A stretch of DNA of 10,048 nt from Planctomycetota bacterium (GTDB lineage: Bacteria; Planctomycetota; Planctomycetia; Pirellulales; Pirellulaceae): assembly GCA_026692885.1 (NCBI GenBank), contig JAPLNJ010000315.1, positions 1 to 10,048 on the forward strand. The letters are read 5' to 3'. Of the stretch, positions 4,666 to 10,048 are shown piece after piece. The translations under genes were made by a program, and so were the position numbers. How positions within the stretch are numbered: position 1 is the first letter of the stretch; each line of letters opens with the position of its first letter. The notes under the pieces were generated by a model. That model ran no database searches. It was not told the origin of the DNA and was given only the letters and a program-made list of their open reading frames with translations.

Positions 4666-6854
4666 TGGGATCGAGCAGTATGTGGCTGCTGGCGTCCGTG
4701 CTCCTGGCTGCACAGGGGGCCCAGGTTCACGTGTCGGACGTGGAGGCGGTGTCCGAGGTCCCGAAGACCTCGCGGCCGAGCCCCTCACCCCCGGCCCCTC
4801 TCCCCGGAGTACCAGGGCGAGGAGAGATGGGCGTGCGCGGGGGGGACGGGAGTGTTCAGCGCTCAGCCAATTTCTTGCACCCGGCGGTGCCGCTCTTGGA
4901 CCTGGACGGGCAGAGCGTTCTCAAGTCGGGCAAACCCGTCTCGACCATGAAGACCTGCGCCGGATGTCACGACACGGGTTACATCGCGGCTCACAGCTAT
5001 CACGCTTCGCTCGGGCGGGATGAAATCACGGCCGTAGGCAAGACATCCAGCGGGCGACCCTGGGATTGGAGTCCGGGGACATTTGGCCGCTGGAACCCGC
5101 TGACCTATCGTTACCTGTCGCCACCCGGCGACAAGCACCTGGACCTGGGCACCGCGGAATGGGTTCAGCAATTCGGCTGGAGGCATGTTGGTGGGGGACC
5201 AGCTTGGTTCGGTCGCCGCGAGCGGCCACTGGTCGACCTGACCGCTGAGGCGGCGCTCGATCCGGACACGCACGTGCTCTACCCGCCTACGGGCGCTGCG
5301 CAGGCTTGGGACTGGCACAAGTCGGGAGCCGTGGAAATGAATTGCTTCCTGTGCCACCTCGCTCAGCCCGACAATGACGCGCGTCGCCAGGTTTTGGCGA
5401 GCGGCCGTTTCGCTTGGGCCAACACGGCGACACTGACCCTGACGGGTGTGGTGAAACGCAACGCCGAGGGCTGGGCCTACCAGCCGGACGCATTCCGTCC
5501 CGATGGGTCTGTAGAAGCCGCCCGTCTGGGCCTTCAGGAACCCAAGAGTCACAACTGTGGCTTGTGTCACGGCGTGGCCGAAGACGCCCAGCAGCCCGTC
5601 CGCTTGAACCTGTCCCTGGCGGCTTGGTCCACAGCGACTAAGGGGCAGGTGTTCTCTCCGCAACGGATTTCCGACTCGGCGGTGAACGTCGCCAACAAGG
5701 AACAACTGGCCCGCCCCTGGGACGTTCACGCCGAGCGGTTGCTGGAGTGTTCCAGTTGTCATTTCTCGATCAACAATCCGGCCTCTTACGAACCGACACC
5801 GCGAAGCCGTCCCCTGCATCTGCGATTTGAGCCGCGCCGACTGGCTCTCAACGAGTACCTGACGCGGCCCAGCCATCAGTTCGCCAAGGGGCACACGTCG
5901 CAGGGGACGGTGGCACGGCATTTGGACGGCACCATGCGCCGCTGCGGCGACTGTCATAATCCGGCGATAGGCCACGACTGGCTGCCGTATCAGGATGCGC
6001 ACTTCGCTCGCCTAAGCTGCGAGGCGTGTCACATTCCGCAGACGTACGCCCCGGCGATCCGGCAAGTGGATTGGACGGTGGTGACTCCAACGGGCGAACC
6101 ACGGGTCGAGTGGCGTGGTCTGGAAGGCGACCCCAGCGACCCGACGGTTGCGGTGGACGGCTTCCGGCCGGTGTTGCTGCCGACACGAGACATCGAGGGC
6201 CGCACACGACTGGTGCCTCACAATCTGATTTCCGCTTGGTACTGGGTCACCAGTGGCCCCGAACCGCGTCCCGTTCGGTTGCAGGATCTCCAAGCCGCGC
6301 TGTTCACGAATGTGAGCTATCACCCGGACGTGCTCAAGGTGCTCGACAGCGATGGTGACGGCCAGGTGACTCCGGACGAGCAGCGATTGGACACGCCGGA
6401 GAAAGTCGAGGCGGTTCGCCAACGGCTCGCAGCAGTCGGCGTCGAGCAGCCACATATCGAGGCGGAGATCCAGCCGTACAGTCTGCACCACGGCGTCGGG
6501 CCGAAACGCTCGGCGACGCGTGACTGCCAGACCTGTCATGCGGCCGATTCCCGGCTGACCGAGCCGTTCACGCTGGCTTCGTACCGGCCGGGCAACGTGA
6601 TGCCCGTGATGGTCGGTGATAACGAAGTGGCAACTGCAGGTGAAGTCAGTGCCTCGCTCGCTGGCGAAGTGGTCTACCAGCCGAGTAACCGAAAGGCCTC
6701 GGTATACGTCCTGGGATGTGATCGTTGGCTGTGGATCAACGGCTTCGGTGTTGCGTGTCTGCTCGGCGTCGTGCTCGGCGTTTCCGGCCATGCGGGGATG
6801 AGAGTCTACGCGTCGCGTCGACGGAAGCGAGCGAAAGGTCCCGCGGAAGAATGA
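4662..6854 (+). CDS. Seven-heme cytochrome c with EF-hand and C-terminal membrane anchor
   Basis: A 730-residue multihaem protein. A signal peptide is likely at residues 1-20. Seven CXXCH motifs start at C99, C228, C299, C363, C428, C453 and C622. A canonical 12-residue EF-hand loop, DSDGDGQVTPDE, lies at 562-573 between haems six and seven. A hydrophobic helix at about 689-709, followed by an Arg/Lys-rich tail, anchors the C-terminus with the tail in the cytoplasm. Haem six is followed by CHIPQTYAPAIRQVDW, resembling CHIPWMAIDAPTKMAWDW of the octaheme protein, hinting at a shared origin. GGAG at 4651-4654 precedes the ATG, which overlaps the upstream stop. The likely role is an electron conduit between the membrane quinol/cytochrome b and the octaheme enzyme. 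Residues about 40-56 are encoded by a repeat. I do not know a named family for the full length. Confidence 0.88.
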   Translation: MMGSSSMWLLASVLLAAQGAQVHVSDVEAVSEVPKTSRPSPSPPAPLPGVPGRGEMGVRGGDGSVQRSANFLHPAVPLLDLDGQSVLKSGKPVSTMKTCAGCHDTGYIAAHSYHASLGRDEITAVGKTSSGRPWDWSPGTFGRWNPLTYRYLSPPGDKHLDLGTAEWVQQFGWRHVGGGPAWFGRRERPLVDLTAEAALDPDTHVLYPPTGAAQAWDWHKSGAVEMNCFLCHLAQPDNDARRQVLASGRFAWANTATLTLTGVVKRNAEGWAYQPDAFRPDGSVEAARLGLQEPKSHNCGLCHGVAEDAQQPVRLNLSLAAWSTATKGQVFSPQRISDSAVNVANKEQLARPWDVHAERLLECSSCHFSINNPASYEPTPRSRPLHLRFEPRRLALNEYLTRPSHQFAKGHTSQGTVARHLDGTMRRCGDCHNPAIGHDWLPYQDAHFARLSCEACHIPQTYAPAIRQVDWTVVTPTGEPRVEWRGLEGDPSDPTVAVDGFRPVLLPTRDIEGRTRLVPHNLISAWYWVTSGPEPRPVRLQDLQAALFTNVSYHPDVLKVLDSDGDGQVTPDEQRLDTPEKVEAVRQRLAAVGVEQPHIEAEIQPYSLHHGVGPKRSATRDCQTCHAADSRLTEPFTLASYRPGNVMPVMVGDNEVATAGEVSASLAGEVVYQPSNRKASVYVLGCDRWLWINGFGVACLLGVVLGVSGHAGMRVYASRRRKRAKGPAEE
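4781..4830. repeat. GC-rich palindromic repeat inside the seven-heme gene
   Basis: The stretch contains CCCCTCACC, CCCCGGAGTACC, then GGGCGAGG and GAGAG. In reverse orientation the same modules (CCTCGCCCCGGTACTCCGGG and GTGAGGGG) occur in the non-coding hairpin at 8440-8467; part also occurs at 6851-6866 (CTCCCTCGCCCCGG). Here it is read in frame as a Pro/Gly-rich linker, residues about 40-56, between signal peptide and first haem domain. Confidence 0.65.
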
Positions 6855-7248
6855 CTCCCTCGCCCCGGACTGCCTGGTGGCAATCAGGTACATCTTGGAG
6901 AGGGTTGTGGTGTGCTGATGAAAATGCCGAAAATAGAGGGATTGTGGTGGATACAAGAAGCCGGAGTTGTCACTCCATCGTGACCTCTCCCGCTTGCGGG
7001 AGAGGTCGCGGTCTAAGCCGCGGGAGAGGGCACGACGGGGCGATTTTCAGTGTCATTCCCCCGATGCTCGGCAACCCTCTCCCGGGCCTGACAGCCCGAA
7101 CTCTCCCGCAGGGAGAGGTGCCCCCTGAAAACAAATCGAAGCCGAGACACGATACATTTTCATCAGCCCAGCGGCTGTGAGGGGCGAGAAGAAGCAGATG
7201 CCAAAGCGATTGCTCGGCCGCTTCTAACCAGAGGAAATCGGACGAAAC
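6855..7248. other. Repeat-filled gap between cytochrome c and cytochrome b genes
   Basis: This 394-bp gap has no convincing gene. It begins with part of the CTCCCTCGCCCCGG repeat (6851-6866), then holds an inverted-repeat-bounded hairpin cluster (6914-7167) and the ribosome-binding region of the cytochrome b gene. It may split the module into two transcripts or hold a processing site; no clear promoter boxes were found. Confidence 0.55.
6914..7167. repeat. Hairpin cluster bounded by 13-bp inverted repeats
   Basis: GCTGATGAAAATG at 6914-6926 is the exact reverse complement of 7155-7167. Between them are several hairpins: 6983-6993 with 6996-7006 (11-bp perfect arms, 2-nt centre), CGCGG 7007-7011 with CCGCG 7018-7022, CGGGC 7083-7087 with GCCCG 7094-7098, and CTCTCCC 7101-7107 with GGGAGAG 7111-7117. 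No target-site duplication is evident next to the 13-bp ends. It could be a non-autonomous mobile element; the stems could also act in transcript stability. Confidence 0.55.
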
Positions 7249-7887
7249 ATGACCACCAAACGCTACGAACTGTACTCGCACTACGAACGCATCTGGCACT
7301 GGTTTCAGGCTGGCGGGATCTTACTGTTGATCCTGACCGGCGCTGCCATCCACGCCCCGGACCTGCTGGGAATCATCCCCTTCCAGACGGCGGTCACGGC
7401 GCATAACGTGCTGGGATTGATCCTCGTACTGAACGCCTTCTTAGGGATGTTCTATTATGTGGCAACTGGCACGATTCGGCAGTACCTCCCTGAACCCCAC
7501 GACTTTATCTCGCTGTCATTTCAGCAAGCCATGTACTATCTCCGCGGGATGTTTCGCGGCGAGCCGCATCCGTTGGTAAGAGTTCCCCACCATCGACTGA
7601 ATCCCCTGCAACAGGTCACCTACCTGATCATTCTCAACGTCCTGTTGCCGCTCCAAGTTGTGACAGGCCTGCTCATGATGGGCGCCCAACAGTGGCCCGA
7701 AACCGTCAGTTCCATCGGTGGCCTGGCAATTCTGGCCATGATCCACACCCTCGGCGCGTGGCTGTTTGGGACGTTCATCATCATGCACGTCTACCTGACC
7801 ACGACGGGGTACACGCCCCTGTCGAATCTCAAGGCCATGATTCTGGGATACGAAGATGTTCCCGACGCAGTCCACGAGGAGAACTGA
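7249..7887 (+). CDS. Cytochrome b561-type membrane subunit (FdnI/PhsC-like)
   Basis: A 212-residue integral membrane protein with four hydrophobic segments, about 21-37, 50-72, 123-144 and 157-183. Candidate haem b ligands are His17 (in ERIWHWFQ), His52 (TAHN), His166 (IHTLGAW) and His180 (MHVY), the arrangement of the di-haem cytochrome b subunits of formate dehydrogenase, Ni-Fe hydrogenase and thiosulfate reductase. Such subunits exchange electrons between quinones and a periplasmic partner. No CXXCH is present, so it carries b-type haem only. There is no iron-sulfur or molybdopterin subunit nearby, so the multihaem cytochromes upstream are the best candidate partners. GAGGAAA at 7231-7237 is a rather distant ribosome-binding site. 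The next gene begins 3 nt after the stop. Family placement is firm; the exact subfamily is not. Confidence 0.88.
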   Translation: MTTKRYELYSHYERIWHWFQAGGILLLILTGAAIHAPDLLGIIPFQTAVTAHNVLGLILVLNAFLGMFYYVATGTIRQYLPEPHDFISLSFQQAMYYLRGMFRGEPHPLVRVPHHRLNPLQQVTYLIILNVLLPLQVVTGLLMMGAQQWPETVSSIGGLAILAMIHTLGAWLFGTFIIMHVYLTTTGYTPLSNLKAMILGYEDVPDAVHEEN

Positions 7888-7890
7888 TTG

Positions 7891-8415
7891 ATGAAATGGC
7901 AACGTGATCCCTCGCATCTGTGGAATCCCTATGCGGGCGGCATCGTGCTGGGATTGGTGCTCTTCGGCTCCATTTTCGTCACGGGCAACGGCTTGGGCGC
8001 CTCCGGCGGACTCAGCCGTGTCGTCGCGTTTTGCGAACAGGGCGTGACACCATCGCACGTGGACCGCAATGCCTTCCTGGCACCCTTGGCCGGCGGAGAC
8101 AATCGGCCCTTGGACCACCGGCTGGTCTGGATGATTCTGGGGGTCATCCTGGGCGGGTTCGTTTCGGGGCTGCTGGCGGGGCGAGTAAAAATCGAGACGC
8201 TCAAAGGACCGCAGATCTCCAATCGCACGCGTTGGGCCTTGGCCTTTGTCGGCGGCGGATTCATGGGCTACGGTGCGGGCCTGGCGCGCGGCTGTACCTC
8301 GGGGCAGGCCTTATCCGGTGGCGCAATGCTCTCGGTCGGCAGCTGGGCGTTCATGATGATGGTCTTCGCTGGTGGATACCTATTGGCATATCCGCTGCGC
8401 AGGGCCTGGAACTAA
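7891..8415 (+). CDS. YeeE/YedE-family sulfur transporter half
   Basis: A 174-residue membrane protein with about four hydrophobic segments (about 15-33, 79-97, 115-131 and 146-168). The conserved motif LARGCTSGQALSGGAML at 131-147 carries Cys135, and GLGASGG at 34-40 matches the other typical loop. In the characterised thiosulfate importer YeeE (TsuA), conserved cysteines in such loops pass thiosulfate through the membrane. This protein is half of that length, and the next gene encodes a second half, so the two probably pair. GAGGAG at 7876-7881 sits 9 nt before ATG 7891; a TTG at 7888 is a possible alternative start. The gene follows cytochrome b by 3 nt and is probably co-transcribed. Substrate (thiosulfate or another sulfur species) is inferred. 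Confidence 0.88.
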   Translation: MKWQRDPSHLWNPYAGGIVLGLVLFGSIFVTGNGLGASGGLSRVVAFCEQGVTPSHVDRNAFLAPLAGGDNRPLDHRLVWMILGVILGGFVSGLLAGRVKIETLKGPQISNRTRWALAFVGGGFMGYGAGLARGCTSGQALSGGAMLSVGSWAFMMMVFAGGYLLAYPLRRAWN

Positions 8416-8439
8416 GGTAGGTCGGGCGGAAAAACAACT

Positions 8440-8467
8440 CCCTCGCCCCGGTACTCCGGGGTGAGGG
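8440..8467. repeat. GC-rich hairpin repeat
   Basis: CCCTC and CCCCGG (8440-8444, 8446-8451) pair with CCGGGG and GAGGG (8456-8461, 8463-8467) around TACT, with one mismatched position. It is the inverted, shorter relative of the repeat inside the seven-heme gene. No U-tract follows. Confidence 0.65.
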
Positions 8468-8493
8468 GCGGCACGATAATTCCCGAAACAGTG

Positions 8494-8519
8494 TCTCCGG
8501 TCGGCCCTGAGACCGGAGA
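8494..8519 (+). promoter_or_regulatory. Hairpin just upstream of the second transporter gene
   Basis: TCTCCGGTC (8494-8502) pairs exactly with GACCGGAGA (8511-8519) across an 8-nt loop. The stem ends four bases before the AGGAG of the next gene, so it may influence translation initiation or mark a processing site. It lacks the T-run of an intrinsic terminator. Confidence 0.4.
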
Positions 8520-8523
8520 TTGC

Positions 8524-8528
8524 AGGAG
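8524..8528 (+). promoter_or_regulatory. Shine-Dalgarno site that decides the second transporter start
   Basis: AGGAG lies 7 nt before ATG 8536. The frame is also open upstream to 8461, but that part translates a hairpin repeat and lacks a site. Confidence 0.65.
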
Positions 8529-8535
8529 CAAAAAC

Positions 8536-9795
8536 ATGGCACCCTACACATTCACACACGGCCAAGAAGCGTGGCTGACGGTCTTGATCGGTTTTCTATT
8601 CGGCTTTGTGCTAGAGCGTGCCGGCTTTGGCAATGCTCGAAACCTGGCCGCTCAGTTCTACCTGCATGACATGCGAGTCCTGAAGGTCATGTTCACGGCG
8701 ATCGTGACTGCCATGCTGCTGGTGTTCTTGACCTCCGCCCTGGGTCTGCTGGATTTTGGCCTCGTCGGTGTGCCGTTGACCTACCTGTGGCCCGGCATCG
8801 TCGGCGGCTTGTTGTTGGGCGTGGGGTTCATTATCGGCGGCTACTGCCCAGGCACCTCGCTGGTGTCCCTGTCGACGTGGAAAGTGGACGGCCTCTTTTA
8901 TGTGGCGGGTGTGCTGTTCGGTCTGTTCGTCTTTGGGCAGACCGTTCCTGCCGTTTGGGAGTTCTTCAACAACGCCGGGGCGTGGGGACGCGCGACGATC
9001 CCGGACCTGCTTGGCGTGGATGCCGGATGGATCGTGCTCGGCGTGGTGGTGATGGCGGTAGGGGCGTTTGCCTTTGCGGAGTTGATGGAGCGCCGGTTTG
9101 CTTTGGCGGCGGTGCCCGTGAAATCCTCGCGCAGTCTGCGTCTGTTTCGCCGGAGTGCTGTGACCCTGGGAATCGTGCTCGGCGCGGTGGTCTTGCTCAT
9201 CGGCCAGCCGTCGGTCGAACGGAAAATGGCCTGGGCGAACGACGCGCTCGACACATCGCTCAAGGAACGCGTGGTTCACGTCGACCCCGCGGAAGTGCTG
9301 GGCCTGATGCGCAACAATCAAGTCCAGCTCGCGTTGGTCGATGTGCGGAGCGAAGGGGACTTCAACGTCTTCCATCTGCTCGACGCCCAACACGTCACGC
9401 GGGAGGAGCTCGGACGTGGCTGGGCCGCTCGCCTACCCGGCTCGGCGATCGTGGTGGTGATGTCGAACGACGAGCGCGAGGCGGAGGAGGCCTGGAAGCG
9501 TCTGGCCGTCCAGCTAAATCCCAATGTTTACGCGACCGGCGGAGAGGGAAACCGTGTTTACATTCTGGCCGGCGGGCTCAACCGGTGGCTCGATGTCTAC
9601 CGAGAACGCCAGGCCGACGCGCCCGGCCCCGAAGTGCCGGCGACGGGCAACGACCACTCTCGGCATCGCTTCGCCGTCGCCCTGGGCGGCCGCGAGGCTT
9701 TGGCCCGACCGGAGGCGAAGGCGGTCGATCGTAAGTTCCCGACCAAGGTCAAGATCGTCTCCGCCAAACGTCACGCCGGTGGCGGTTGCGGATGA
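8536..9795 (+). CDS. YeeE/YedE-family transporter half fused to a rhodanese-like domain
   Basis: A 419-residue protein. Residues 1-225 are the membrane part, with hydrophobic segments at about 13-27, 50-72, 83-103, 119-135, 164-181 and 208-223, and the conserved loop GGYCPGTSLVSLSTW at 101-115 with Cys104. Residues about 246-356 form a rhodanese-like fold: VVHVDPAEVL, ALVDVRSEGDF (Asp269, Arg271) and VYILAGGLNRWLDVY at 341-355. Where rhodaneses carry the catalytic Cys loop, this protein reads VVVMSNDEREAEEAW (306-320), so the domain appears to lack sulfurtransferase Cys. The disordered tail ends HAGGGCG, with Cys418 next to last. It pairs with the preceding half-transporter, separated by a 120-bp gap with hairpins. 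Probable role: sulfur-compound uptake or sensing at the inner membrane. The transporter family is sure; the function of the tail is open. Confidence 0.88.
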   Translation: MAPYTFTHGQEAWLTVLIGFLFGFVLERAGFGNARNLAAQFYLHDMRVLKVMFTAIVTAMLLVFLTSALGLLDFGLVGVPLTYLWPGIVGGLLLGVGFIIGGYCPGTSLVSLSTWKVDGLFYVAGVLFGLFVFGQTVPAVWEFFNNAGAWGRATIPDLLGVDAGWIVLGVVVMAVGAFAFAELMERRFALAAVPVKSSRSLRLFRRSAVTLGIVLGAVVLLIGQPSVERKMAWANDALDTSLKERVVHVDPAEVLGLMRNNQVQLALVDVRSEGDFNVFHLLDAQHVTREELGRGWAARLPGSAIVVVMSNDEREAEEAWKRLAVQLNPNVYATGGEGNRVYILAGGLNRWLDVYRERQADAPGPEVPATGNDHSRHRFAVALGGREALARPEAKAVDRKFPTKVKIVSAKRHAGGGCG

Positions 9796-9825
9796 GCGTC
9801 TGCGACCGTCAAATGTCGTCCATTT

Positions 9826-9873
9826 GTAGGTCAGCCTTTCCAGGCTGACGTCAGGCCGGAAAGCCTGACCTGC
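9826..9873. repeat. Double palindromic repeat related to the left-end element
   Basis: Two adjacent hairpins, 9826-9849 and 9850-9873, are near mirror images of each other. The first contains GTCAGCCTTTCCAGGCTGAC, a near-perfect palindrome, and the second CAGGCCGGAAAGCCTG. The same two arms occur at 40-63 and 197-220, where about 130 bp separates them. Following DNA is also similar at both places (GCGGCC, then GAGGAGGC, then ATG). Confidence 0.7.
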
Positions 9874-9913
9874 TAGGCCGCGGCCACGGGCCGCATGAGG
9901 AGGCAAGTCATGA

Positions 9914-10048
9914 GTGCGCCAAGATAAGCTGCTGCAAATCAGCCGGACAATCCGGCCTGGCCAAAGGCTAACCACCGGGTCAGAACAGAACTTTGCACGT
10001 AAGGAGGTAACGAATTACGCGAAGCCAGAGGGATGGCGAATGATCGGC
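9914..10048 (+). ncRNA. Possible 5' end of a group II intron (partial)
   Basis: The stretch starts GTGCGCC, fitting the GUGYG 5' consensus of group II introns. It continues as structured, non-coding sequence: a GCCGGA/TCCGGC hairpin around 9941-9955, GTAA and TTAC flanking GGAGGTAACGA near 10000-10017, and GAAGCCAGAGGGATGGCGAA near the end, a style I associate with intron domain I. Domains II-VI and any reverse transcriptase would lie beyond the window. The call rests on a short consensus and overall impression. Confidence 0.3.

Larger units (their letters stand above)
9796..10048. other. Gap at the right end of the window
   Basis: After the transporter stop there is a small hairpin (CAAATG 9810-9815 with CATTTG 9821-9826), the double palindromic repeat at 9826-9873, GAGGAGGC at 9897-9904 before a six-codon open frame at ATG 9910, and sequence from 9914 that may be a group II intron start. 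ATGs at 10033 and 10040 run off the end; nothing more can be said about them. Confidence 0.5.

Noticed and set aside
4863..6002. 379-codon open frame on the minus strand
   Set aside because: It is the antisense of the seven-heme cytochrome; long open antisense frames are expected in GC-rich coding DNA, and no protein motif is seen.
6983..7117. CRISPR-like array
   Set aside because: The repeated pieces are short inverted hairpins of unequal length, not direct repeats with regular spacers.
8461..8535. Longer start of the transporter-rhodanese fusion
   Set aside because: The extra residues come from hairpin repeats; ATG 8536 has AGGAG at good spacing and leads directly into the first membrane helix.
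8787..9734. 315-codon open frame on the plus strand in another frame
   Set aside because: Arg/Gly/Pro-rich shadow of the transporter-rhodanese gene with no domain.
10000..10048. Start of a downstream protein gene
   Set aside because: AAGGAGGT near 10001-10008 has no ATG at a suitable distance, and the ATGs at 10033 and 10040 give only three to five codons before the window ends.

Overview
The window looks like chromosomal DNA of a planctomycete, probably from the Pirellulales or a relative. The basis is the pairing of an ECF sigma factor with a Ser/Thr kinase, moderately high GC, and many intergenic palindromic repeats of kinds I associate with that phylum. All supported genes lie on the + strand. 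No rRNA, tRNA or CRISPR array is visible.

Layout: (1) 40-221, a nested palindromic, MITE-like element. (2) 254-2066, an ECF sigma-70 factor and a Hanks-type Ser/Thr kinase, separated by a second palindromic element. A hydrophobic, membrane-segment-like tail lies in the -1 frame just past the kinase stop. (3) 2067-2492, non-genic, with a perfect 22-bp inverted repeat and a possible gene remnant. (4) 2493-6854, a compact set: thioredoxin, a 68-residue probable membrane peptide, an octaheme cytochrome c of the tetrathionate-reductase (Otr) family, and a seven-heme cytochrome c with an EF-hand and a C-terminal membrane anchor. The two cytochrome genes overlap by 4 nt. (5) 6855-7248, a cluster of hairpins bounded by 13-bp inverted repeats. 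(6) 7249-9795, a four-helix b-type cytochrome, a YeeE/YedE half-transporter, and a second YeeE/YedE half fused to a rhodanese-like domain. (7) 9796-10048, another repeat and possibly the 5' end of a group II intron.

Taken together, 2493-9795 reads as one respiratory and sulfur-handling module with 15 c-type haem motifs. The b-type cytochrome could pass electrons between the quinone pool and the two periplasmic multihaem proteins. The Otr-family protein would be the catalytic subunit, acting on tetrathionate, another sulfur oxyanion, or a nitrogen substrate. The YeeE/YedE pair would carry thiosulfate or another sulfur compound across the membrane, and thioredoxin and the rhodanese-like domain would handle reduced sulfur inside. 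The substrate and direction of electron flow cannot be read from the sequence. The sigma/kinase pair may regulate this module, but adjacency is the only evidence.

The points most worth a second look are the seven-heme EF-hand partner protein, the repeat that appears to be translated inside that gene, the rhodanese domain that lacks its catalytic cysteine but ends in Gly-Gly-Gly-Cys-Gly, and the out-of-frame membrane tail of the kinase.
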